From contig NZ_LT854640.1 in NCBI RefSeq assembly GCF_900184255.1, positions 2,242,945-2,306,944 of the forward strand: DNA of 64,000 bases, read 5' to 3'. The position numbers and the translations under genes are program-made. The DNA is from Haloimpatiens massiliensis. Lineage in GTDB: Bacteria; Bacillota; Clostridia; Clostridiales; Clostridiaceae. This document shows positions 9,756 to 18,168 of the stretch, piece by piece (the stretch's first letter is position 1; each line of letters begins with the position of its first letter). The notes under the pieces were generated by a model, which did no database searches, had not been told where the DNA came from, and saw only the letters and a program-made list of their open reading frames with translations.

Positions 9756-10079
9756 CTATTTTTTATTTTTTTTAATGAGTACAATTGCCTTTTTTAAGAC
9801 CTTTTCTCCATCCATCATTCCATAATCTGCTGAATCGATTACTGATATTGGAGTGTTGATATCTTTAAATCTTTCCACAGTTTCTTCATATAAATATTTA
9901 ACCTGTGGTCCTAACAATATACAATCTGGGTTAAAAGTATCAATGATTTCCTGCAACTTACCATGTGGAAATGCCTTAACCTCAATTGGAAGTTTATGAG
10001 CATCTGCTACATTTTGCATTTTTTGTGCTAATAAACTCGTAGACATACCTTGACTACAGAATAGATATATTTTTTTCAT
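9756..10079 (-). CDS. PTS EIIB, lactose/cellobiose family
   Basis: A 107-residue cytoplasmic EIIB. The phospho-cysteine is in the loop YLFCSQGMSTSLLA near the N-terminus, followed by the usual Rossmann-like fold (DCILLGPQVKYL). The ATG at 10079 is preferred over the GTG three codons upstream because the GGTGG ribosome binding site overlaps that GTG. It accepts phosphate from an EIIA that is not encoded here and passes it to the sugar bound by EIIC. Confidence 0.88.
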   Translation of the reverse strand: MKKIYLFCSQGMSTSLLAQKMQNVADAHKLPIEVKAFPHGKLQEIIDTFNPDCILLGPQVKYLYEETVERFKDINTPISVIDSADYGMMDGEKVLKKAIVLIKKNKK

Positions 10080-10184
10080 AGTTTCCACCTACCTTCTTAA
10101 ATGTTATTTTATTTATATATAATAAAAAAATAAATAATCTAATTAACTTTCACCATTTAAATTCTTATTATTTGTATTTTATGC

Positions 10185-10775
10185 CTAAACTTTAACTACT
10201 TTAGTTTTACCGATATAATCATGAATCATCCTTTTTTCAGCTGTTGCATACATTAATATAACTGATACTATGGTAATTATAGCACCTATGTACTCAAGTA
10301 CTACGTAGTATCTATTAGAATTTAATCCTAATCGAATCATTTGACGTAAATATTCACTGCTAGAAACAATTCTACCTTCCACAATCATTATTCCAATAAT
10401 TTCACGTCTAAACATCGTTTTCAAATTAATATCCTCATTATTCATTCTAATTACCTTTATCCCTAATAGTTTCTTACCCAGTGTTTGTCCCTTATACAAA
10501 AATGTTGGTATTAGAAGATAATATGTAGAGGATGCTAGTATTGCTAAAATTCCAGCCAGCATGCCACTTTTAAATGACATTGCTGATAAAGAACTAGCAA
10601 TAGTAGCTTGTCCCGTATCCATGCTATAAATAAGCATTACAGGTATTCCTGCTAATACAGACGCTAAATACCAGTCAATCATCATAGCAACTGCTCTTTT
10701 CCATAGACTTACATCTTTATACTCCTTCTTCTTTTTATTCTTTTCACTTAACAATTTCTTTTTGATTTTAATCAT
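10185..10775 (-). CDS. RDD family membrane protein
   Basis: A 196-residue protein with a very basic N-terminus (residues 1-22), three or four transmembrane segments and RDD-domain motifs: VAMMIDWYLAS near the start, QTLGKKLLGIKVIR in the middle and MIHDYIGKTKVV at the end. RDD proteins are poorly characterised membrane proteins, some linked to ion transport. This is the first gene after the sigma-54 promoter at 10875-10891, 97 bases before EIIB, so it is probably co-transcribed with the PTS. Confidence 0.75.
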   Translation of the reverse strand: MIKIKKKLLSEKNKKKKEYKDVSLWKRAVAMMIDWYLASVLAGIPVMLIYSMDTGQATIASSLSAMSFKSGMLAGILAILASSTYYLLIPTFLYKGQTLGKKLLGIKVIRMNNEDINLKTMFRREIIGIMIVEGRIVSSSEYLRQMIRLGLNSNRYYVVLEYIGAIITIVSVILMYATAEKRMIHDYIGKTKVVKV

Positions 10776-10874
10776 TATACTCTCCTATTTTTTAAATAGC
10801 ATTAATTTAAATATGTATACCTTATCATTAACTATATTGGTTACATTATTGTGCTTTACACATATAATTTAAAT

Positions 10875-10891
10875 AGCAATTGTTGTGCCAA
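10875..10891 (-). promoter_or_regulatory. Sigma-54 promoter of the RDD/PTS/peptidase operon
   Basis: On the minus strand the sequence is TTGGCAC-AACAA-TTGCT, a full match to the sigma-54 consensus. The -12 element is about 100 bases upstream of the RDD start at 10775. Confidence 0.9.
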
Positions 10892-10959
10892 TTGCTATTC
10901 AACACTGAAATATCAGATTTTTCAATGGTTCTACATGTAATATTTCATTTTAAAGCTTT

Positions 10960-11049
10960 AGTGTATTATATTTAAATACACTTCTCTATTACTTTTTATT
11001 TTTATTTCGTTAGTGTGTTATCTTTTGCATAACTTATTTATAGTGTATC
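10960..11049. promoter_or_regulatory. Candidate activator-binding sites of the PTS operon
   Basis: AGTGTATT (10960-10967) and AATACACT (10975-10982) form a perfect inverted pair 70-90 bases upstream of the sigma-54 promoter. TAGTGTGTT (11011-11019) and TAGTGTATC (11041-11049) are further copies. The same motif occurs upstream of the asparaginase gene. The rest of the 10776-11285 gap is AT-rich with nothing else recognisable but the hairpin at 11107-11146. Confidence 0.5.
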
Positions 11050-11106
11050 ATATGTTTTTTATAATTTATACATTAAAAAAATTATATTAAACTCACTTAA
11101 AAACTA

Positions 11107-11146
11107 AAAGATTCATGTAAAGTTGTATAACCTTGCATGAATCTTT
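11107..11146 (-). terminator. Hairpin terminator
   Basis: AAAGATTCATG pairs perfectly with CATGAATCTTT (11-bp stem). The minus strand then continues TTTTAGTTTTTAAG, so it probably ends the transcript of the gene at 11286. Confidence 0.6.
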
Positions 11147-11285
11147 AATTTACACTATATGGACTCTTTTCCTTTTCTACTTACTTAGCATGAATTAATT
11201 CTTAATCCTCCAAATAAATAGAGCTAAAACCAATAAAAATCTAAAGGTTAGAGTAAAGATTAATTCTTACTCTCCTTTATAGGTT

Positions 11286-11708
11286 TTAAAATTTTCTTTT
11301 TGAGAATTTATTTACTCCTATATATCTAACCTTGTAACAGAAAGCCATATAAAGTAAATATATCCATGCCACAAGTATAAATATTATACTCAATACCATC
11401 CATATTGTAGGCGTCTTAAATCTCTGATAAAATTCCACATACCATACTATATATAAAATGGCCAAAATTAATGGACCTATAAATGGTATTATTATAATAA
11501 AGGCAAATAATATATTCCACGCACTCTTATCAATTATGTGGAAAAAAATTATAAATTGGAAAAAAGGAATAAAAGCTATCCACCTATTATTAAGGTCTGC
11601 CTTTTCAGCTAACCTATAATATGAAATAGCTTGAATCACATAGCTTATAACTAAAGCCCAAATAAAATAAATGTTATTTAAATAGGAATAGTAATTGCAA
11701 CCAAACAT
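11286..11708 (-). CDS. DUF5684-like membrane protein
   Basis: A 140-residue protein with about four transmembrane segments. The pattern WALVISYVIQAISYYRLAEK, ADLNNRWIAFIPFFQ and WYVEFYQRFKTPTIW matches small membrane proteins annotated DUF5684. Function is unknown. It stands alone, with a terminator at 11107-11146 and a good ribosome binding site (GGAGGGAC) before the start. Confidence 0.6.
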   Translation of the reverse strand: MFGCNYYSYLNNIYFIWALVISYVIQAISYYRLAEKADLNNRWIAFIPFFQFIIFFHIIDKSAWNILFAFIIIIPFIGPLILAILYIVWYVEFYQRFKTPTIWMVLSIIFILVAWIYLLYMAFCYKVRYIGVNKFSKRKF

Positions 11709-11952
11709 AACGTCCCTCCCTTAAATTGCTCTATACTTATATGCTATTCAAAAGAGCATTACAAATGCTAGTCCCAAAGTATTACAAACGACTTTTTTAT
11801 ATGTTTTATAAATATATGAGAGATATTACAGTAAATGCTTCATATATCTATAATTACGTTTTTTATATATAAACTGCCTTCAATAATTGCTACAAATAGT
11901 AAAAGTAACATCATATAAGCACACAATATTTTTTAAAATTTATTATTTCCTA

Positions 11953-11980
11953 TTGATTTATAAAAATCCGGTGCTATACT
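11953..11980 (+). promoter_or_regulatory. Sigma-A promoter and leader of the ECF S component
   Basis: TTGATT and TATACT are separated by 16 bases, starting a leader of about 110 bases. The leader (11985-12032) can fold into a hairpin: GTAAA and ATGGT pair with ACCAT/TTTAC-type partners around TTTATTGCAAA. I do not recognise it as a known riboswitch. The rest of the 11709-12098 gap shows nothing. Confidence 0.5.
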
Positions 11981-12098
11981 AATATCGTATGTAAAAGATG
12001 GTATTTATTGCAAAGCCATACTATTTACGTGCTTTTCTTAAACAAACACTTAAATTCCAAATTATATCCTATTGGAATAAGAATGGAGGAATGTAAAA

Positions 12099-12773
12099 AT
12101 GTCAGAAAAGACAGTGGAAAAAAGAAAATTTTCCACAAAACAAATCACTGTTACAGGTATGCTTTCTGCTATATCTGTAGTACTTGGTATTACTGGTTTA
12201 GGTTATATACCTATACCACCATTTCACACAACTATAATGCACATTCCTGTGATTATAGGCTCACTTCTAGAAGGCCCTGTAGTTGGCGGAATACTTGGTT
12301 TAATATTTGGATTAACCAGTATATTTCAAGCTATAAAAACCCCAGGACCAGTTTCCTTTATATTTATTAACCCATTAGTTTCAGTACTTCCTAGAATATT
12401 AATAGGAATTACTCCTTACTATATGTACAAGTTGTTAAAAAATATTAAGTTTAATAAACTAAAAGAAAAAGTTTACTCCAATGACGGTACTACTAAATGG
12501 GGAAAATTCACTAGATATCTGGTAGATTATATTCAATTAATATTGTCCATAACCGTTGGTTCATTCACCAATACCATAGGTGTATTAGGCATGATATACG
12601 TTTTATATCTAAATGAATATATAACGGCCTTAGGAGTTAGTAAATCTGCTGCTAATAAGACTTTTCTACTCTTAGTTTTAAATGGATTTGTTTCAGCTTC
12701 TATGGCTATTTTAGTTTCATTACCTATTATAAGAACCGTGAAAGCTGTATATTATAAAAATAAAAAGCTATAA
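12099..12773 (+). CDS. ECF transporter S component
   Basis: A 224-residue integral membrane protein of the ECF-type substrate-binding family. The pattern is typical: a basic N-terminus, TVTGMLSAISVVLG, then PPFHTTIMHIPVIIGSLLEGPVVGGILGLIFG, with four more hydrophobic helices. S components bind a vitamin or metal and dock onto a shared EcfA/A'/T module, which is not in this window, so the substrate cannot be assigned. The ribosome binding site is GGAGGAATG. It is a single-gene unit with its own promoter at 11953-11980, closed by the REP hairpin at 12816-12871. Confidence 0.82.
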   Translation: MSEKTVEKRKFSTKQITVTGMLSAISVVLGITGLGYIPIPPFHTTIMHIPVIIGSLLEGPVVGGILGLIFGLTSIFQAIKTPGPVSFIFINPLVSVLPRILIGITPYYMYKLLKNIKFNKLKEKVYSNDGTTKWGKFTRYLVDYIQLILSITVGSFTNTIGVLGMIYVLYLNEYITALGVSKSAANKTFLLLVLNGFVSASMAILVSLPIIRTVKAVYYKNKKL

Positions 12774-12815
12774 TACTATACTTAATACTGCTATAGCTAG
12801 AAATAAGAAATAATT

Positions 12816-12871
12816 GGGGACAGTTAACAACTTTTTATTGTAATATCTTACTAAAAGTTATTAACCGTCCC
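12816..12871. repeat. REP inverted pair after the ECF gene
   Basis: GGGGACAGTTAACAAC at 12816 faces AGTTATTAACCGTCCC ending at 12871. The pair can fold as a hairpin and probably acts as a terminator. The remainder of the 12774-13147 gap is ATTTA-rich low complexity. Confidence 0.75.
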
Positions 12872-13147
12872 TTTCTTTTCCTTCTTTTTATACTTCTTTT
12901 TACTCTCGATTAATTTACATTTGTTTTATTGTATTTATTTTTATTTACTGTAAATTTGCATCAACTGCTCTTGTTAATGCTTTAATCATACATTATAGAA
13001 TCATATATAATCTTTTCTTATTATTTCTTATTAACAGAGATTTATTTGATTTATCTACTTAATTTAACTATTTATTTACTTATTTATTTAATTGTTTACT
13101 CACTTATGCAATTAATTACTCTTGTATTTACTTATTTAATTACTTCG

Positions 13148-14224
13148 TTAATCTAAAAGTGCTTTATCTGGTGTTACTAATATTTTAACGTGTTTTTTCT
13201 TTTCTGGTCCTGTTAAAGTTCCAAAACCATCTTCTACTATATTATCAAGATGGATCTTCTTTGTAATATATCCCTCTGCTTTTATTCTTCCATCACTCAT
13301 TTGAGCAATTGTAGCTGGGAATTCATGTCTATATGCTAAAGTACCTATTATTTTCTTTTCACTAAACACTAGCACATTTGGATTAAAGCTTACTTCATTT
13401 TCCCATATACTAGTTATGACCATAGTTCCTTCAAATTTTAAACTATCAAGACCTGTATCAAAACCTATCTTAGCTCCTGTTGTTTCAAATGCAGCATCTA
13501 CTCCAAGTCCACCTGTAAGCTTCTTAACTTCCTCTGGTATATTAACTTCATTAGGATCTAAAACCACATCTGCACCAGCTCTTTTTGCATATTCTTGTCT
13601 TATGGACTTTCTCTGTAAAACTATAACAAGTTTTGCACCTGCTGCCTTTAGACACTCAATAGTGGCAAGTCCTATTGGACCGGAACCTAAAACTAAAGCA
13701 GTATCCCCTGTTGTAAAATTAGCTATTCTTACAGAGTGTAATGCCACTGCCATTGGTTCTACTAGAGCTGCTTGCTCATAAGTCATTGCATCTGGAATCT
13801 TGTGAATGAATTCCTCTGGAAATACAGTATACTCAGCAAGCCCGCCACCACTTCCACAAAGTCCATGGAAACCTAAAGATGAACAAAGATTATATTTTCC
13901 TTCTCTACAAGCAGCACATTTTCCACAAGCCACTATAGGTTCAACTATTACTCTATCCCCAGCTTTAAATTTTGTTACTTCTTCTCCTACTTCCACTACT
14001 TCTCCTGAAAATTCATGACCTAAAACTACTGGAGCAACATTTCCACTTAGTGGATGAGGTTGTCCTACTGGAATAAATATAGGTCCTCCTAAATATTCAT
14101 GTAAATCAGAACCACAAATTCCACACCATTTAACTTTAATCTTTACTAAACCTTTTTCTACCTTTGGCTCTTCTATTTCTTCTACCCTTACATCCTTTTT
14201 TCCATACCATAATGCTGCCTTCAT
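13148..14224 (-). CDS. bdhA: 2,3-Butanediol dehydrogenase (zinc MDR family)
   Basis: A 358-residue zinc-dependent medium-chain dehydrogenase. Catalytic zinc ligands are in CGICGSDLHE and GHEF; structural zinc cysteines are in CGKCAACREGKYNLC; the NAD-binding loop is VLGSGPIGLATIE. The N-terminal HEYLGGPIFIPVGQPHPLSG insert is typical of (R,R)-butanediol dehydrogenase/acetoin reductases. It reduces acetoin to 2,3-butanediol or the reverse, with NAD(H). The gene is preceded by a sigma-54 promoter (14306-14322) and adjacent to an AcoR-like activator, fitting acetoin-dependent control. A sorbitol-type dehydrogenase is a less likely alternative. Confidence 0.85.
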   Translation of the reverse strand: MKAALWYGKKDVRVEEIEEPKVEKGLVKIKVKWCGICGSDLHEYLGGPIFIPVGQPHPLSGNVAPVVLGHEFSGEVVEVGEEVTKFKAGDRVIVEPIVACGKCAACREGKYNLCSSLGFHGLCGSGGGLAEYTVFPEEFIHKIPDAMTYEQAALVEPMAVALHSVRIANFTTGDTALVLGSGPIGLATIECLKAAGAKLVIVLQRKSIRQEYAKRAGADVVLDPNEVNIPEEVKKLTGGLGVDAAFETTGAKIGFDTGLDSLKFEGTMVITSIWENEVSFNPNVLVFSEKKIIGTLAYRHEFPATIAQMSDGRIKAEGYITKKIHLDNIVEDGFGTLTGPEKKKHVKILVTPDKALLD

Positions 14225-14305
14225 AATTGCAACCCCTCCTATTTATGTATTTAAAATACTAATTTAATACAAAAACATGTTAATTAATTCACAAATATTA
14301 TTAAA

Positions 14306-14322
14306 GCAATTACTATGCCAAA
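14306..14322 (-). promoter_or_regulatory. Sigma-54 promoter of bdhA
   Basis: The minus strand reads TTGGCAT-AGTAA-TTGCT with correct -24/-12 spacing. The -12 element is about 85 bases before the bdhA start. Confidence 0.88.
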
Positions 14323-14361
14323 GTATCCAAACCTATGAATAGCTTATTTCATAAAAAAATA

Positions 14362-14430
14362 TGTATCATAATGACTCACTTTTTTACGTTTCATTCTGAT
14401 ACATAAGATATATAAGTGTCATTTTGACAC
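14362..14430. promoter_or_regulatory. Probable AcoR-type activator sites
   Basis: GTGTCATTTTGACAC (14416-14430) is a perfect palindrome, and TGTATCA (14362-14368) faces TGATACA (14397-14403). Both lie 40-110 bases upstream of the bdhA sigma-54 promoter, where a sigma-54 activator would bind. Confidence 0.6.
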
Positions 14431-14481
14431 AGTTTTTTATGCTAAGTTTTTACTATATTTCACAATCAACATTTGTGTCTC

Positions 14482-16533
14482 TTACAATTCCTTTATGCCA
14501 TATTTTTTAATTTTTCTATATAAAGTAGATCTTCCAATATTCAAAAGCTTTGAAGCCTTAGCTCTATTGCCATAACACTTTTTAAGAGCATTTTCTATGG
14601 CTTCTTTTTCTAATATATGCATAGGTTCTATATTATTATGAAATTCCATATTAGTATGAGTTTTTATAGAATTATGTTGTACATTCTCAACAGAATTTTC
14701 TTCAGCATAACTCTTTTCTTGTAAACAATTAGAAGAAATAATATCTGTATCACTCAAATAATAATCTCTTTCCACCACATTTCTTAATTCTCGCACATTT
14801 CCATTCCAGCTGTGATTTTTAAGAGCATCTATATAATCTTTCTTAAGCTTTTTTTCACCACTTCCACTTTTTCTATCTAATATTTTAACAAAATAATTAG
14901 CTAAAAGTTCTATGTCATCTTTCCTATTATTTAAAGGTATGGTCTTTATATTCATAACACTCAATCTATAGTAAAGATCTTCTCTAAAATTTCTCTTTTC
15001 TATTTCTTTTTTTAAAATTCTGTTAGTGGCTCCTATAACTCTTACATTAAGTTGCTTTTCATAGGTACCACCTATTCTACTTATCTTATTATTATCTAAA
15101 ACTCTTAAAAGTTTAGATTGTATGTCTAGAGGTAGTTCTCCTATTTCATCTAAAAAAATAGTTCCCCCATCCGATAACTCAAATTTTCCTGGATGTCCTT
15201 CCTTTGACGCTCCAGTAAATGCACCTTTTTCATATCCAAAAAGCTCACTTTCTACTAATTCTCTAGGTATAGATGCACAATTTATAGCTACAAAAGGTCC
15301 ATTTGACCTGTTACTATAATTGTGTACAGATTGAGCTATCAACTCTTTACCTGTTCCACTTTCTCCTTCTATTAGCATATTGCAGTCACTTTTAGCTGCT
15401 TTCTTAGCAAATCTTATCATTTCTTTCATTTTTTCATTTTCTGTTATTATATCATTAAAAGTATATGTAGCTTTATATCCTACTACCTTATTTACTAATT
15501 TATGCACATACTTACTTTCACTAAAAGTTATAACAATCCCTACAAGTTTTCCATTAACCTTCATAGGAACTGCATTTATAATACATTTAACTAAATTATC
15601 GTAGCAAGCCTGTTTAGATGTTCCGTACTCCTGCGAATTACTGTCTTTACCACATTTAGACCATAATTTGCTTCCATTATTTTTTATATAAAAATCGCAC
15701 TCTACATTATTAAAAGATCTATCATTTTTATTTATTATTTCATGAAAGCTAATGCCCTTTAAATTTTCCTCTATATTCATGTTCAGTATATCTTCAAGTC
15801 TTACATTTAAAATTTCTAAGGCCCTATTGTTGACTCTTTTTATTTTTAAATTTTCATCAAGCACAATCATTCCCTCAGAAATAAAATCAAATGTAATCTT
15901 CATTAACTTATTTGAAATAGTTAAAGCCAGCTGTTTTTGTATAGACTTAGCAGCAGAAGTCACAATTCCCAATGTATGAGAATGTGCATTATAATAGTTT
16001 CCAGACATATTAATACATCCTATTATATTCCCATCTTCGTCATGAATAGGGGAGCCAGAACAAGTCCATGAATGCTGATTTAGGCAATAATGCTCTGCTC
16101 CAATTGTTTGTATTGGTTTATCCATGTAAAGAGCGGTACCTATAGCATTAGTACCAACTATTTCTTCACTCCAAAGAGCTCCCTTCACAAAATTCAACTC
16201 ATCCATTCTTTTAAGCATGGGCTCATCTCCCACTACATCTATTACATATCCATCTTTATCCGTTAAGATTATAGCAAATTCAGAGCCAGCTACTATATCA
16301 TATACACTTTCCATTATAGGTCTTGCCACAGAAATAAGCTCTGCATTTTCCATAATTTTAACTTTCACAGGTACATTATATTTATCATTACCCTTTCCAT
16401 TCATGGGGTTAACCCCATATTTTTTACACCTTTTCCATGAATCACTTATTTCTGTTCTAACCTTTGGATTTACATTTCCTTTTTCTATGAAGTCCTTCCA
16501 GCAACTTTTTATAAACTCTATATAATTCTCCAT
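14482..16533 (-). CDS. AcoR-like sigma-54 activator (GAF-PAS-AAA-Fis)
   Basis: A 683-residue activator. Residues about 60-200 resemble a GAF sensor, about 210-330 a PAS domain, and about 355-590 the AAA+ domain with GESGTGKE (Walker A), GAFTGA and FLDEIGELP. The end is a Fis-type helix-turn-helix (NRAKASKLLNIGRSTLYRKI). The layout matches AcoR, the activator of acetoin catabolism. It is transcribed in the same direction as bdhA, 257 bases upstream, with a sigma-54 promoter and palindromic sites between them; it probably activates bdhA when acetoin is sensed by the GAF domain (inference from family). Confidence 0.88.
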   Translation of the reverse strand: MENYIEFIKSCWKDFIEKGNVNPKVRTEISDSWKRCKKYGVNPMNGKGNDKYNVPVKVKIMENAELISVARPIMESVYDIVAGSEFAIILTDKDGYVIDVVGDEPMLKRMDELNFVKGALWSEEIVGTNAIGTALYMDKPIQTIGAEHYCLNQHSWTCSGSPIHDEDGNIIGCINMSGNYYNAHSHTLGIVTSAAKSIQKQLALTISNKLMKITFDFISEGMIVLDENLKIKRVNNRALEILNVRLEDILNMNIEENLKGISFHEIINKNDRSFNNVECDFYIKNNGSKLWSKCGKDSNSQEYGTSKQACYDNLVKCIINAVPMKVNGKLVGIVITFSESKYVHKLVNKVVGYKATYTFNDIITENEKMKEMIRFAKKAAKSDCNMLIEGESGTGKELIAQSVHNYSNRSNGPFVAINCASIPRELVESELFGYEKGAFTGASKEGHPGKFELSDGGTIFLDEIGELPLDIQSKLLRVLDNNKISRIGGTYEKQLNVRVIGATNRILKKEIEKRNFREDLYYRLSVMNIKTIPLNNRKDDIELLANYFVKILDRKSGSGEKKLKKDYIDALKNHSWNGNVRELRNVVERDYYLSDTDIISSNCLQEKSYAEENSVENVQHNSIKTHTNMEFHNNIEPMHILEKEAIENALKKCYGNRAKASKLLNIGRSTLYRKIKKYGIKEL

Positions 16534-16668
16534 AATCCAACTCCTACCTAATTCTATAAATTAATTTTTATACACTACATTGAAAAACTAACATAAATTA
16601 CGGTAAAATTATCAAATATATTTACTTATTATCCACTTCTTATCCATATCGAATGTTTAGGTACATGA

Positions 16669-16807
16669 AAATAAATAACAGGTCAAAGACGCTAGTATAT
16701 TTTGTGTCAGACAAGGAAGCAAGTTCCGTCGCTAGTAGGACTATCTGTGGATTCTGCTGACGCAGTATGACGCAAAATAGACTAGCATACTGACTTGTTA
16801 TTTATTT
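16669..16807. repeat. Single-copy palindromic element (139 bp)
   Basis: Ends AAATAAATAACA and TGTTATTTATTT are perfect inverted repeats. Further inside, CTAGTATATTTTGTGTCA faces TGACGCAAAATAGACTAG. The GC-richer centre lies around 16710-16770. It is unrelated to the MITE family by sequence and looks like a copy of another small palindromic mobile element. Confidence 0.65.
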
Positions 16808-17001
16808 GAATGTGCGTTAACTACATAATTTATACATCTTTATATATAATCACATAATCACATAAAATTTTAAAATAAGATTTAAACAAATAAATAGGAA
16901 CTTCTTTGAATTATATTATAACAAAATGTATATTTTGTATCCATATATACAAATTTAGGTGTGGGGTATATGGATATACCTGGGATACCCGGGGGATACC
17001 T

Positions 17002-17071
17002 GGGGACAGTTAACAACTTTTAGCTCTAAATACACTAAAACTTTTGCAGGCTCCTGGGGACAGTTAATAAC
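17002..17071 (+). repeat. Two REP units
   Basis: GGGGACAGTTAACAAC at 17002-17017 and GGGGACAGTTAATAAC at 17056-17071 are direct copies, 54 bases apart, 20 bases before a MITE. This is part of a 963-base stretch without genes (16534-17496) that holds the palindromic element, these units and MITE copy 1. Confidence 0.7.
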
Positions 17072-17090
17072 TTTTGCGGAAACCTATAAA

Positions 17091-17395
17091 ATGATTATCC
17101 CACAAAAATCATTACATTACCTGAATTATGAAATTTTTCTGCAATGACTTGCATAAGAAGCAAAGGAACTGTTTAAATTTAATTTTAGAAATTCTTCTTT
17201 TAGGCAGATAAAATTATCGTAAGCCTGGCAAGGACGCCAGCCTAGCGAATCTGAGGCAGGGCGCTGAATGTGAGCGTTAGATAATTTTATATGGCTAAAA
17301 GATTAGAATTTGTTAAATTAAATTTATTGTTCCGAGCTCTTTGGAGGAGAAAATTCATAGTTCCACCACATTGTACCCTATTGTGGATTAATCAT
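17091..17395 (+). mobile_element. MITE-like element, copy 1 (long form)
   Basis: Terminal inverted repeats ATGATTATCCCACAA and (reverse) ATGATTAATCCACAA bound a 305-bp palindromic element. Flanking AAA on both sides may be a 3-bp target duplication. It has the GC-rich core (about 17215-17280). About 14 bases of the right arm are missing compared with copy 2. Confidence 0.85.
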
Positions 17396-17496
17396 AAAAT
17401 AAAAATAACAATTAAATGTCCAAAATAGAAAACAAAGAGAGCAGTTAACTGACCCCTATTAAAAGTACCTAATACTTTTTATTCTAAATATACCTA

Positions 17497-18168
17497 TTAT
17501 TTTTTACCTAAAACAAATTTCTCAATAAAATACTTATGAAACTCCAAGTTACTGGAAAGTTCTGGGTGAAAAGAAGTAACTAATATATTTTTCTCCTTGG
17601 CTGCTACTATATTTTCACCTACTTTATGAACAACTTTTGTTTCTTTAGAAACTTCTACTATATAAGGTGCTCTTATAAATATAAGCTCTAATGGTTCATT
17701 ACAAACTTCATATATATTATCCAATGTAACAAAGCTATCTAATTGAGAGCCATAGGCATTTCTCTTAACCTTTATATCCATTACTCCAAGATGGCATATA
17801 TCTTCTCCTTCTATTTCCTTAGCTAAAAGTATCATTCCCGCACAAGTTCCCCAAGCTGGAAGCCCTTTACTTATAGCTTCTGCTAGCGGATGTAAAATAT
17901 TCCTTTCTCTCAATATTTTACTTATAGCAGTACTCTCTCCACCTGGCAATATAATGCCATCTATTTGATCTAAATCTTCTATTTTCTTAACTTCTATAGC
18001 ATCATATCCTAGCTTTCTTATGTGATTTATATGTTCTACTACCCCACCTTGAATAGCCAAAACTCCTATAACTAAGTGGCCTTTAGATTCGAATTTCTTA
18101 TCCATATCTAGCTGTTCATTAGCATTAACATGCTTTTTCATATCCAAATCGCAGCTCAAAATTACCAT
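17497..18168 (-). CDS. pdxT: Pyridoxal 5'-phosphate synthase glutaminase subunit PdxT
   Basis: The glutaminase subunit of the DXP-independent PLP synthase. It hydrolyses glutamine and passes ammonia to PdxS. Family motifs are visible: IGVLAIQGGVVEH, LPGGESTAISK, the nucleophile Cys in PAWGTCAGMILLA, and the catalytic His/Glu in TSFHPELS. The frame is 223 residues, about 30 longer at the N-terminus than usual PdxT. The ATG at 18168 overlaps the pdxS stop (TGGTAA), implying translational coupling; an internal start near residue 30 is possible. Confidence 0.95.
   Translation of the reverse strand: MVILSCDLDMKKHVNANEQLDMDKKFESKGHLVIGVLAIQGGVVEHINHIRKLGYDAIEVKKIEDLDQIDGIILPGGESTAISKILRERNILHPLAEAISKGLPAWGTCAGMILLAKEIEGEDICHLGVMDIKVKRNAYGSQLDSFVTLDNIYEVCNEPLELIFIRAPYIVEVSKETKVVHKVGENIVAAKEKNILVTSFHPELSSNLEFHKYFIEKFVLGKK

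Noticed and set aside
12008..12370. A 120-residue frame overlapping the ECF gene
   Set aside because: It overlaps the clear ECF S-component gene in another frame, and its composition is not protein-like.
16959..17147. A 62-residue frame
   Set aside because: It is built from the REP units and the left end of MITE copy 1.
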